Assembly: GCA_021396245.1 (NCBI GenBank)
Contig: WNYE01000023.1
Span: forward strand, 248,001 to 312,000
Reading direction: 5' to 3'
Length of the DNA: 64,000 nucleotides
From: Sporothrix humicola
Lineage: Eukaryota; Ascomycota; Sordariomycetes; Ophiostomatales; Ophiostomataceae
Made by a program: the position numbers and the translations under genes. Positions 9,960-19,592 of this stretch are shown here, piece by piece. Every line of letters begins with the position of its first letter. The first letter of the stretch is position 1. The notes beneath the pieces are model-generated. The model saw only the letters and a program-made list of their open reading frames with translations, made no database searches and was not told where the DNA came from.

Positions 9960-11543
9960 TTATACCATGACCAGAGCACCGCCCAGGAACGAGGCCAAAC
10001 AAGCAGCGCCGGCAGCGGCCAGAACGCCGTAGCTGGGACCGCTCATGGTGCCAGCCACGTTGGACTTGGGGTCAGCAGTAACGGTGACAGTGCCGCCACC
10101 GTCGGTGCCCGAGCCGGTACCGCTGGAACCGCCGCCCGAGGTCGAGCTGACCGAAGTTGTCTGCTGGGCCTTGACGCCCGTCAGGGTGGGGATACCCGAG
10201 TCCGATGCCTTAAGCTCGACGACATTAGAGTCGGTGCTGTTGAGGTTGGCCTGGGCGAGGGCGATCTCGTTGTTGGTCATGTCGTAGACAGTGTAGGTCG
10301 AGCGCAGGAAGGTGTCGCCGAGCAGAGCATACGAGCTGCCCGCAGAGGCGGCCACAATGTTGGCGGCGGCAATGGTGGACAGCGACGAAGACGAGGCGCT
10401 GCCAATGTCCTGGAAACCGAACAGGCAGGCGTTGCTGAAAGGCACGTTCTGCGGGATCTGGTCCTGCATGCCGGCAAAGACATCGAGGACAATCTGCGAC
10501 GCGGGCAGCACAATGTTGGCGCCTCCGAGCTGCAGGTTGACAGTCAGGTCCGAGGGGCCGTCGCAGTCAATAAAGGTGTAGCCAGTAACGCGGTTATCGG
10601 TGTAGGCGCCAATAGCGTCGAAGAGCGACTCGGCGACGTTGCTGGGCAGGTAGGACAGGGTGGTGCCCGAGTCGAGAATGGCGGGCAGAGCCTGGGCCGT
10701 GGTTCCCAAGCTGACAGGGCTCTTCGTCTTGCCGTCGGGCACAGCGGTCATAGAGTTAAGGGCAACGGCCAGGACTGAATAGGCGCTGGCGCCGCGGGAC
10801 GACGAGGTCTGGAGGATGGGCATGGACGTCAGGTTGCCGATAAACTTGTCCGTGTCGACGCCGCCAAAGAGGATCGAGCCAGAGTCGGAGCGGAAATCGT
10901 TGAGGTACAGACTGTAGGCCTTGGTCGAGATCAGGCCCTGGTCCACAAACTGGTCGATCAGGTTCGGGTAGATATCTTCGGTCGACTCGCTAGCCGAGTA
11001 GCTGATGCCCATGATGCCGGTGCCGCGGACGGTCTGTGTCGCATAGCCCATCTGCAGCGCCTTGATCTCCGCGCCGCCAATGGCAAAAGTATCTGTAAAG
11101 TAATCGCCCGACGAGCCGGTGCCGTCGAGGTAGCTGATGTCAAAGCCGCCGCTGGTGACCAGCTCGTAGGTCGAGCTCTTGGAGGAGTCGTAGACGTCGG
11201 AGCATGTGTCGCGGTAGGCGCGCTGAAGCGTCTTGTTTGTGCACAAATCGGCGTCGGATGCAACCACCCAAACATCGCTGCTTCCCGTGTCGATCACCAG
11301 CACCTGCTTCTGTGGCGGCGTGCCGACATCGACAGTGGCGTAGTAGCCGCCGCCAGTGACGTTGTTGACGAGGGTCTCGATGTATGTGTTGGGCGTCGAG
11401 GCGCGGGCTCTCAATGCGTTGGGAATGACAGGTTGGCCGGGCTGGTTGCTCCGTATTCTGTTGATGCCGATTTCGACGACATTGGCTGCTGAGGCGGAGG
11501 CAATAAACAGTGCCAGCGACTCGGCGACTGAGACTGACCGCAT
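9960..11543 (-). CDS. Yapsin-like GPI-anchored aspartic protease (527 aa)
   Basis: A secreted A1-family aspartic endopeptidase held at the plasma membrane or wall. The N-terminus is a signal peptide (residues 1-20, ending ASASAA). A short propeptide with basic residues (NALRARAS, about 42-49) precedes the mature enzyme. The first active-site motif is VIDTGSSDVWV (D85) and the second ILDSGTTLSYL (D291). The DTCSDVYDSSKSSTY region and CLFGFQ supply the expected paired cysteines. A Ser/Thr/Gly-rich stalk begins near 460, and a hydrophobic C-terminal tail (ALVMV end) is a GPI-attachment signal. Length and layout fit yapsins and fungal opsB-like proteases, which process or shed cell-surface proteins. 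Single exon, ATG confirmed at 11543. Its 3' end faces the G-patch gene. Confidence 0.95.
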   Translation of the reverse strand: MRSVSVAESLALFIASASAANVVEIGINRIRSNQPGQPVIPNALRARASTPNTYIETLVNNVTGGGYYATVDVGTPPQKQVLVIDTGSSDVWVVASDADLCTNKTLQRAYRDTCSDVYDSSKSSTYELVTSGGFDISYLDGTGSSGDYFTDTFAIGGAEIKALQMGYATQTVRGTGIMGISYSASESTEDIYPNLIDQFVDQGLISTKAYSLYLNDFRSDSGSILFGGVDTDKFIGNLTSMPILQTSSSRGASAYSVLAVALNSMTAVPDGKTKSPVSLGTTAQALPAILDSGTTLSYLPSNVAESLFDAIGAYTDNRVTGYTFIDCDGPSDLTVNLQLGGANIVLPASQIVLDVFAGMQDQIPQNVPFSNACLFGFQDIGSASSSSLSTIAAANIVAASAGSSYALLGDTFLRSTYTVYDMTNNEIALAQANLNSTDSNVVELKASDSGIPTLTGVKAQQTTSVSSTSGGGSSGTGSGTDGGGTVTVTADPKSNVAGTMSGPSYGVLAAAGAACLASFLGGALVMV

Positions 11544-12584
11544 GGTTGCGTTGTGTGAGCTTACACAGCGTGTAAGCGTGTGTCGGGGAGGTTAAGGAAA
11601 TGTCGTGTTGTGTAAGAGTGCGGTCGAAAACACGACTTTGGGGCTCTGCGATGGATATTTTGGGCCAATCCGTTGACAGCAGCAGGAGCTGGGGATGTCA
11701 ATATGGGAATAATAGGGGGAAGGCGCGACGGAGGCGTATGGGCGCTCAAAGCTGAAAAAAAAGGCACGACTGCTTGTGGAGGCGCGGGCACTTTCTTTTA
11801 TTCTTATTTTCCTTCTCCGTATTTCTTATTTTCTTGCTTGAGTAGGAGCCTAGGCAGGAAGGGCAAAGAGCTGCAAGAGGAGTGCAAGGTTGTTGTATCT
11901 CACTTGTATCCACTTTGCCAACCTAAATCCTTCGAGATTCGTGTTAGGGGAGCTTGGCTTCGTGATGTACAAGCTGGCGAGGCAGGGCGGGAAAGCGCGG
12001 GCGAGGTGCGTCGTGCTTTCCAAGTGTGGCTGTAGTGATCTGAAATGAACAGATTGGGGGCCGGCAGATCACCAACCCTCTCGAAAAGAGGCAGGAGCCA
12101 ACGTCCAAAATAAAAACGAAGGACTTGCAGGGCTGGCAAGCAATATCGTGCCGCAAAAGGAAGGGACACACACAAAACCCGTGTACCAGGAAATGTGAGA
12201 AAAGGGAAGGAGGCTGAGAAAACAACGAGGATATGGAATAAATTATGCGGTTCGCTGGCAGGTGCAGCCAAGCAAAAAGCACTGATTTAAACTTTGACAG
12301 GGAAGGAACAATGCGACAAGAAAACAATGCGAGTGAATGAACAAAAGGAAGGACAGAAAAGAAGGAAAGAGCACGTTTTAAACAAAAGCAGGTGCGATCA
12401 AGAATCGGTTTTTTGGACCTCTTCAACTACGTTTTCGTCCAAAGATAGATATAAATAAGTCTCACTGATACAACTTTACACGCCGAGTCCTATCGTTGCC
12501 GGCAGGGAGGCGAGAAGAACGAAAACCTCGAAAGGACCCCGAGAACGAACAACGGCCATACACAACACGGCGCAGACTCACAAC

Positions 12585-13037
12585 ATGCACACAAATCCAA
12601 AACGGCTCACGCGGCGGACAACGCCTGCGCCATCAGCCCCTTCCTCTTTTGGCGTCTCCATCGGCGCCCGAACACACTCGAGAAGGAGAGAAGTGTTACG
12701 GCGATTGCGGCTAGCGCCTACTCCACGGGGACGGTCTCGCCCTGGCGCCCCAACGAAGCGAAACCAGGAGACCCGTTCAGGCCCAGTCAGGCCAAGCGAA
12801 AGGGCGAAATGGTTCAGCGAGGTCCAGCAAAGCCCCACTAGCGGTGCCCTCAGGGGGCGACCGAGGCGACGGACAGTTGATTCGTCCAGACTCCGGGGCA
12901 GTTTCACGCCAGCCTTTTCGGATCTTTTGGCATTTTGGGGGCCGTTTCGATTCGATTGGATCCACAATGTGGAATTACGCAACGAATCTGTACACAGTAA
13001 TACTGCTCGGAAACTGCCTCAACTGCGCAGAGAGTGA
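12585..13037 (+). CDS. Doubtful small Arg-rich ORF, 150 aa
   Basis: Listed only because a TATAAATA lies about 130 bp upstream and the start context (cacaacATG) is good. The predicted product is very basic (Arg/Ser/Pro-rich over residues 1-100), becomes more mixed at the C-terminus, and shows no domain, signal peptide or membrane segment. A comparable open frame on the opposite strand suggests this could simply be a locally GC-rich, stop-poor stretch. Transcript evidence would decide. Confidence 0.15.
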   Translation: MHTNPKRLTRRTTPAPSAPSSFGVSIGARTHSRRREVLRRLRLAPTPRGRSRPGAPTKRNQETRSGPVRPSERAKWFSEVQQSPTSGALRGRPRRRTVDSSRLRGSFTPAFSDLLAFWGPFRFDWIHNVELRNESVHSNTARKLPQLRRE

Positions 13038-13932
13038 CAAGCTTAACATCTTACACTGGAAAACGGGCAAAAAGGAACATGAAAATGGTGCAGCAATGTG
13101 AAAACGAAGAAAACGAAAAGAATCCCGCAAAGCCTATCGTTTAGCGCGTTTAGGTGTTGCACAGCCTACGAGACACCTGTTGGAGATGACCGCCCAGCCT
13201 GCCCAGCCGCCCAGCATGCTCTTTCTCTCCATGGTGGCTCTCGGCGGCTGGACAGATCACTGGAAATAGCAGGAGCATGTCTCGGCGTAGGCCTGGGTCA
13301 GGCATTTCGGCGCTGGGCAGTGGCTGCCAGGTCTTGGTGCCCACTATTTCTGACCCTGTGGTCAACTGAGCCTCCCTTGCAATTCATTTTCTTTGATCTT
13401 CAATGATTTCTTGGATTTCCGACGATTGCCATTTTTGTTTGAGTCTCTTGCTTTTATTTCTTTTGTCACGGTATTCTAGTGGCGCGACAATGCTGCAATA
13501 CCGTTGCAAAACCGGTGCATGAACACCGATCTCACTGCGACAATTGCAGGTGGCGCACAATGCCCAGACTTTGCCGTGTAATGCGCCCAGAAAGGCTCAG
13601 CCTTGGCAGCCTTGGCCAAATCAGCCAGGGCGAATGAATGAAAGGAGTGATGGAGGTGAAAGAAAGGCCTGTGAGTGGCTGTTGGTTGACAAGATGACAC
13701 CTGTGCGACATACGACGTTCCGAATTCAACAGCAATTGCTAGAACAAATTGAAACGGAGATGAGAAATGCCCCAAAAAAAAACCCCCAGCGAGAAATGAA
13801 GTAAATTTACAAGTAAAGAAAAACTAGCAAAACACATGCGCTCACTAATCGTTTGGTTTCATAGGCATCTCCGACGGTTTAGTGGTGGATTTTACGAGCA
13901 TTTATTGTGGCTGCTGGGCTGCAGTGCGCCAG

Positions 13933-13942
13933 TATTTATAAA
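13933..13942 (+). promoter_or_regulatory. TATA-like element upstream of tRNA-Leu
   Basis: TATTTATAAA lies 34-43 bp before the mature 5' end of the tRNA, the spacing expected for TFIIIB contact in fungi whose Pol III genes use upstream TATA elements. Function is inferred from position. Confidence 0.4.
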
Positions 13943-13975
13943 GGCTGTGTCCGGTGGAAATCACCAATTGTGACT

Positions 13976-14089
13976 GGCAGGATGGCCGAGCGGTTAAGGC
14001 GCTGCACTCAAGAATTTCTTCTTTCCAGGTTCAAATCTGGGTGAATTGCAGTATCGAAAGGTGCGTGGGTTCGAGTCCCACTCCTGTCA
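13976..14089 (+). tRNA. tRNA-Leu(CAA) with intron
   Basis: The acceptor arm GGCAGGA pairs with TCCTGTC, and the discriminator is A at 14089. The D arm carries GGTTAA; the anticodon stem CTGCA (14002-14006) pairs with TGCAG (14047-14051). The anticodon CAA is at 14009-14011. A 33-nt intron (14013-14045) follows position 37, as in other nuclear tRNA-Leu(CAA) genes. A long variable arm, typical of class II leucine tRNAs, and the T arm GTGGG-TTCGAGT-CCCAC complete the fold. The mature length is 81 nt before CCA. The intron contains a second B-box-like sequence (14028-14038). Confidence 0.96.
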
Positions 14090-14091
14090 TC

Positions 14092-14104
14092 TTTTTTTTT
14101 TTTT
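14092..14104 (+). terminator. Pol III terminator of tRNA-Leu
   Basis: A run of 13 T begins three bases after the tRNA, the standard RNA polymerase III stop signal. Confidence 0.85.
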
Positions 14105-14866
14105 GCTTTTTTTAATTCCTGCTGGATTTTTTTTGTCGGCTGGCAAAGCTATTCATTTTTACGAATGTGATGCATTTCTAAATGTTTTGGCCTTCTATTT
14201 TTTTTCGTTCCGTCTTTGCGCATTTCATCCCATCTCTCAAACCAACCTTCTGGATCTTCATTTCAACCTACGCATCAGGCCGCCACGTGAGACACGCAAA
14301 CGGAACGTCACAAACGCAGAATAACAATGATATCGATCAAGAACCATGGATGGACGTTTGTGACAATACCATAGACCCGAGACAGGAGACCATACTGCTG
14401 CATCTTGAATATTCAACTGTCGCGATGTTTGATGCCAGGACCGCCATGTCATGTGACTGTCTCTGTGATGACTCATCAAGATGCCGTTGTCAATGGAAAG
14501 CGCTGATTGGCCAGCTGGTATCCATCCCGCGCTCTTTAGTACAATGTTTCTGCGAACCCGGAGCTGGATTTTCAAGACGACGGCCAGCCTTGCGAGAAGC
14601 TCATATGGTAGCTGTGCCGACTCATAATACATTGTATTCAAAGCGAGATCCAATTGACTTTGAGAATCTCAACTTTTAACATTCGAACCTCTCAACTTCT
14701 CACCTAACTTGACCGATATCATTCTTTCCTCGCACGTCCCTCTCGTCCCAATCAGGAAGGAACCATCTACACATCCTTGTCCTGCTGAATAGCCTCACTT
14801 TTCGTCGTTGCCCCTCATTCTTCAATCTTCTTCGTTTTCTCCAAAACACACCCCGCAACCGCCACA
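14105..14866. other. Upstream region of the SAICAR synthetase gene
   Basis: This region holds the promoter and leader of the purine gene. It includes the palindromic Gcn4-type site at 14466-14478 and a pyrimidine-rich, ATG-poor leader from about 14690 to 14866. An open frame at 14182-14679 reads through the promoter but has no recognisable domain. Confidence 0.55.
14466..14478. promoter_or_regulatory. Perfect Gcn4/CPC1-type palindrome upstream of the purine gene
   Basis: The 13-bp sequence TGATGACTCATCA is a perfect palindrome around the core ATGACTCAT, the ideal binding site of fungal bZIP general-amino-acid-control factors (Gcn4/CPC1). The TGACTC core is also the Bas1-type element of yeast ADE promoters. 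It lies about 390 bp upstream of the ATG at 14867. Confidence 0.6.
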
Positions 14867-15856
14867 ATGACTGCTGTCACCACCGTGGACCTGCCCGGTC
14901 TGACCAAGATCGCCACAGGCAAGGTCCGGGAGATGTTTGTTGATGAGAACGACAAGTCGTCGCTGCTCTTTGTCGCCACGGACCGCATCTCTGCCTACGA
15001 CGTCGTCCTCGAAAACGGCGTGCCTAGCAAGGCCAATGTCCTGACCCAGCTCACTGCCTACTGGTTCAGCGTCCTTACGAAACCGGGCGTTCTCCCTGGC
15101 CAGACAGCGCCTCTGGCTACCCACCTTATCTCGCTGGCCCCCGGCCCCACGGCCAAGATTTCAGACGCTGAGCGTGCCATTCTGCGCGGCCGCTGCATGC
15201 GTGTCCGTCGCCTCAAGATGTTCCCCGTCGAGGCCATTGTTCGCGGCTACCTGGCCGGCTCGGCTTTCGCCGAGTACAGCACCAAGGGCACCGTGCACGG
15301 CGAGCCCGTTGGCGTCGCCGACAGCAGCTCTGGCTCTGTCCGTTTTCCCACCGGCATGATCCGCTGCCAAAAGCTGCCTGCCGCCGTCTACACACCCTCT
15401 ACCAAGGCCGAGCTGGGCGCCCACGACGAGAACATTTCGCGCGCCCAGGCCGCCGAGCTTATCGGCAACCCTGCCCACGCCGCCCGCATCGAGGAGCTGG
15501 CACTGGCTGTCTACACTGCCGCAGCCGAGCATGCTCTCAAGCGCGGCGTCATCATTGCCGACACCAAGTTCGAATTTGGCCTCGACGAGGAGACGGGCGA
15601 GGTCGTGCTGGCGGACGAGGTGCTGACGCCCGATTCGTCGCGCTTCTGGGTTGCCGACCAGTACGAAGCCGGCCGCGAGCAGGACTCGCTGGACAAGCAG
15701 TATCTGCGCAACTGGCTGGTCAAGGAGGGCCTCAAGGGCAAGGAGGGCGTCACGATGCCGCCCGAGGTTGTTGAGCAGACGTCCAAGAAGTACACGGACG
15801 TCTACGAGCGGCTGACGGGCCAGACGCTGGAGTCTGCCCTGGCGAAGCTGGAGTAA
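14867..15856 (+). CDS. ADE1: Phosphoribosylaminoimidazole-succinocarboxamide (SAICAR) synthetase (329 aa)
   Basis: Purine-biosynthetic enzyme that joins CAIR and L-aspartate with ATP to form SAICAR, in the cytosol. The N-terminus carries the family motifs GKVREMF, FVATDRISAYDVV and the nucleotide-binding beginning; the C-terminal signature DTKFEFGLDEETGE followed by DEVLTPDSSRFW is complete, as are AQAAELIG and the final QTSKKYTDVYERL. The length is near the fungal norm (about 300-330). ATG at 14867 has a strong context (gccacaATG) and the N-terminus matches the family without extension. Single exon. An upstream Gcn4/Bas1-type palindrome suggests co-control with amino-acid and purine supply. 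The downstream neighbour is convergent. Confidence 0.97.
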   Translation: MTAVTTVDLPGLTKIATGKVREMFVDENDKSSLLFVATDRISAYDVVLENGVPSKANVLTQLTAYWFSVLTKPGVLPGQTAPLATHLISLAPGPTAKISDAERAILRGRCMRVRRLKMFPVEAIVRGYLAGSAFAEYSTKGTVHGEPVGVADSSSGSVRFPTGMIRCQKLPAAVYTPSTKAELGAHDENISRAQAAELIGNPAHAARIEELALAVYTAAAEHALKRGVIIADTKFEFGLDEETGEVVLADEVLTPDSSRFWVADQYEAGREQDSLDKQYLRNWLVKEGLKGKEGVTMPPEVVEQTSKKYTDVYERLTGQTLESALAKLE

Positions 15857-15998
15857 ATCGGTGTAGAAAGGGGTATCAGAGGGGGGAGGTTCGACAGGTT
15901 CCACGAGAAGATGACTGCATGGCGTGGATGACGACGAGCTTAAAAGGGGTGGCAGTGGGGACGTTACGTGCAGGGCCGAGACCAAGATATACCTGCAT

Positions 15999-16017
15999 TT
16001 ATATATATATATATATA
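15999..16017. repeat. (TA)n microsatellite
   Basis: An alternating TA run of about nine units lies in the 3' flank of the purine gene. No function is suggested. Confidence 0.8.
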
Positions 16018-16896
16018 TTTTTACATACACGGCGGCCATAGATTTTTGCATTTCAAGAAACAAACAATTCGATCTCGTATCAAAACGTACTAAACGCGCA
16101 CCGTCATGTCAAGTCTGCAGTTTACCGAATGGCTTGCATGACTTCTTGCCGCATCGACCGATCTCCGATCTCTTTTGTCTATCATGACGTGCATATTCAT
16201 GTCTAAATACACCTTGCACATATACGTTTCGTCAAGGGTTTTATATAAATAAATAAAAGGTTTGACTGAATGTGTGTCTTTTGTTTAAAAAAAAATTAAA
16301 GAAGGAAAAATAGACGATTACAAGACGAAACAAAATAATGACCACAAATATTTGATCTTTCTACAGTGCAACTTTACGTTACACATCCATTTGTGAACAA
16401 ATTCCAGAATAATTCTTCTCCCACCCTGTCCGGCGGCAACGCGATAACAGGAAAACTGTGCCCACAAGAGACAAAATCTTCCGTCGCTTTTTGCTACAAA
16501 TCGTCTCTCTTTTCTGGCCCGGCCTATCCTCAACAATAACATTTCACAATGGTCGGAGGCAAGTGTCTACAACAACCAACAAAGACAGTTGTCTTATTGT
16601 CTTTTTGTTGTTATGCAAGACCCCCGGTCCGCGGTCCAGTTCCCATCCTCTCACGACACCGGCCTAGCCACCAAAACGGTAAAATCTACCGAGTCCTGTG
16701 CAACACGGCAAGGGAGAGTGAGGTGGAAAATGGCAAAGAAGAGACAATGGGTCTTGTCCTGTCACAGACAGTTTTAGCTGACGCCTGTTCGCTCTCTAGG
16801 AAAAAGAAGAAGAAATATTGCTTTAGATCTGTTTTGTGGCGACCTCCTTCTTTTTTCGACTGTCTCTCATGCTTGGAATTGAGACCCAAATAGCTT

Positions 16897-16966
16897 ATCC
16901 TGATCCTGATCCTGATCCTGATCCTGATCCTGATCCTAATCCTGATTCTGATTCTAATCCCTAACC
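16897..16966. repeat. ATCCTG hexamer array ending in a telomere-like CCCTAACC
   Basis: About eleven tandem hexamers: a block of perfect ATCCTG units followed by degenerate units (ATCCTA, ATTCTG, ATTCTA) and finally aatccctaacc. The last part matches the fungal telomere unit on this strand (CCCTAA). It lies in the non-coding region downstream of the exporter. Confidence 0.85.
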
Positions 16967-17279
16967 TCGATGAAATGTGAATCCAGCGCAGAAACGAAAC
17001 ATCCGTAAAACAAAAATCCATCACTGAGACCAAAAACAAAAGAGCTGCCCGTACACGCCGCAGAACGCCTGGTATGCTATAGGAAAGGGGAGGTAAAAAG
17101 GGTTAAAAAAAGGGTGAAATAAAAGTCCTGTTCAGAAACGTAATGTCCGCGACTACAAACCGGGGAAAACAAGAAAAAGTGAATAAAAATGCATAACTCA
17201 TAGCGGGGAAAGAAAAAAAGAGATGAAAACAAATACATGTGCGATGTGGAGTGAAGAGTCTGTTTAACAATGAGACATC

Positions 17280-19592
17280 CTAGTCCCACCGCCTGCGTGG
17301 ACGCCGTGGACCACTGTTTGGAAAGTGGCTTCGTGGAGGCGGGTACAGTGTTGGGACCGGGTCTGTGCCGATAGGCGCTCGGTACTCGACGAGAGACCGG
17401 TCACTTGCCGCGTCGTCAAGTTCGATATCGTCAGAGCCCCGGCCGGTCAAGAACTCCTTTTCTTTGTTGAAGTTACGGTGGATCGGCGGTGGGTTCTTTT
17501 CCAGAGTGCCGAAGCTGACAAGAAGTGCGAGTGCGGAAATTCCCGCCAGGATGGACGTCATTTCATGGAAAGCCGCGCTGTAGGTGCCTGCAATGAGCTG
17601 TTGCAATTCCGGCCAGACCTCGACGAGTGCCGTGGGCGATCGGCGCAGGACATCCATCTGCATGGGCGTAAGTGTCTCGAGGACATTGGCCGACTGAACC
17701 TTGGTGTTGAAAATAATGGTAAACGTAGTCAGACCAATAACGCCGCCGAGGATCCGAAGTTGTGAGATAGCGCCCTGGGCGGCTGCATGGTCGTCCAACT
17801 GTGCCTGTGCCGTAGACAGCATAGTTCCTGCCGACATAAAGAGTCCGAAGCCGATGCCAAAGACAGCCAGATAGGCGTATAGCGGTCCGGATTTGTAGCT
17901 CGTTGAGTTGACCGTAGCAAGCAAGCTCACACTGATGAGCATCAGGACACATGCCACCACAACCACGGGCGAGGTGTGGTTCTTCTTCGCGTTGAGCGGT
18001 CCCGTAATCAAACAACCCAGGGCGGTCCCACCGAGCATCGGTAAAAGATGCAGGCCCGTCTTGAACACACTCTCGCTGTTGACAATCTGAAAGCGCTGCG
18101 GGACGGTAATCACGAGGCACAGGTAGACGTAGCCCACCAAGAACTTGTCGAGAAGGCAACTGAGGTAGACGCGGTTCTTGAGCAGCCGAAGTGGGAAAAT
18201 CGGCTCCATTTCCCAGTAGCGGCCTGACGACAGCAGGGACTCCCAACCCATGAACAGTGCGAAGCAGATAGCCGCAGAGGTCAGGCTGGTGAGAACAAGA
18301 AGGCTGTTCCATGGGACAACGAGCGAACCGGCCTCCTGCATGGCGATAACAAGCAGTACGCAGCTGGCTAGAAGTAGGAGGCTGCCAATGATGTCGACGC
18401 GGCGAAGAGTGCGGTTTGTGCCGTGGCACCGCGTGGGCTCGACGGGGTAGAGGAAGATGATTCCGGTAATGGCGACGATGGCGAAAGGGGCACTGACGTG
18501 GCGGTCGGTATTTAGTATTATCATTGAAAAAGGAGAATATATGTGCGACCTACTTGAGCCAGTAAATAACCCGCCAACTCGAGACCTGCGGAATAAAACC
18601 TCCCAAGACGGGACCAAGGACAAAGGAAAGCGAGAGCGTGATGCCGATGATCTTTCCAATAACATCAGGCTTATGGGCAGGGCCGATCTCAGGAAGGCAT
18701 ATGGTTGTGAGGCTGTAAAGGCCGGCACCTCCAATCCCTTGGAACGAGCGGCAAACGATCCTATATGACAAATATTAGCGAAATTAGTCACTTGGGTTAT
18801 AAAGGATAGTCCTTACAGCTGTGTCATGTCATAGGAGCAGCCACAGGCGACAGAGCTAATGACAAAGATGATCCATGAGGCAATGAGGATGTTGCGTCGG
18901 CCGTAGATGTCGCTGAGTTTAGCAAAGAAAATGGAAAAGCCTAAGAGCGTGTTAGAGACCATAAAATTTCCTGGCAGCTCGCCATCCTTGAAGCTGGACT
19001 CGCCCATATATGTGAGTAGGTATCCTATCACGACCCATGATGAGTCTCGGAAGCCGTTCAAGTCCTCTGAAGTGGCGAGGAGAGATGTGGAGATGATGGT
19101 CGTGTCGAGGAGGGAAAAGAAGAAACCGAGTAGGATGCTATTCAAGAAACAGGTCAGCTATCATTTTGCCTATTGTAAACTACCCAAACGAAATGGAACC
19201 TACCAGGCCATAAGAAGATTCCTCCGCAGCCTTCGTCCGCGCCGTGGCACCGTCGCTATTGAATTCGCCCTTGCTGCCGCCCGTGCCGTCGCCCGTGCCC
19301 GTGCCGCCCGAGACTCGGCCTCTCGAAGCTCGACTAGGTTGTGTAGCGTGCGTGGAAACGCATCCCCATAGAGCTCCGAATCAAAGTTGAGTCGGTAGAA
19401 TGGGTCATCGTGGTCCTCTGATGGACGTGGCTGCTGGTGCTGCTGGTGCTGCTGCTGTTGGTGTTGTTGAAATCGTTGTTGGTGCTGCTGATGCTGGGCA
19501 GAATATGATTGGGCTGGAGGCTTCGGTGGTGGGGGAGGCCGGGGTGGCGATGGCAGAGATGGCCGGGCCCCGAGCGGTGATAGATCAATCAT
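17280..19592 (-). CDS. MFS exporter, DHA2 (14-TM) drug/metabolite:H+ antiporter type (688 aa, 5 exons)
   Basis: A plasma-membrane proton-coupled exporter of the DHA2 type. Exons on the minus strand: 19592-19204, 19137-19004, 18940-18817, 18760-18554 and 18492-17280; the joined length is 2,067 nt and stays in phase. Introns are 56-66 nt. The second is predicted to be GC-AG (19003-18941). The ATG at 19592 has a good context (ggcacaATG). The first 125 residues are a cytoplasmic Pro- and His/Gln-rich low-complexity region. The transporter core begins near 126 (LLGFFFSLLDTTIISTSL), followed by WVVIGYLLTY, motif A FAKLSDIYGRR, RSFQGIGGAGLYS, motif C VLGPVLGGF and SWRVIYWLNAPFA. The tail (last 90 residues) is charged. 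It is divergent from the polyketide synthase across 9.7 kb, so a role in exporting that product is possible but unproven. Confidence 0.9.
18941..19003 (-). other. Predicted GC-AG intron of the exporter
   Basis: The donor GCGAGT follows TATATGG and the acceptor is CTCTTAG, with a CTAAC branch sequence 13-17 nt before the acceptor. Removal joins YLLTYMG to FSIFFAK, as expected for DHA2 proteins. The intron is 63 nt with no stop, so retention would insert 21 residues in frame. Confidence 0.75.

Larger units (their letters stand above)
11544..13975. other. Intergenic region with a doubtful Arg-rich ORF
   Basis: The 2.4 kb contain the protease promoter and the upstream flank of tRNA-Leu. A TATAAATA lies at 12450-12457 on the plus strand. 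About 130 bp downstream, a 150-codon frame opens with ATG at 12585 and ends at 13037; it is Arg/Ser/Pro-rich and matches no family. An antisense frame of 134 codons (12578-12982) overlaps it. The remaining frames look like chance. Confidence 0.4.
15857..17279. other. Convergent 3' region with simple repeats
   Basis: This region lies between the SAICAR synthetase and the exporter. It contains a TA dinucleotide run (about 15999-16017), an AATAAATAAA poly(A)-like sequence near 16247 and the hexamer repeat at 16897-16966. The frames around 16458-16893 are short and unrecognised. Confidence 0.5.
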
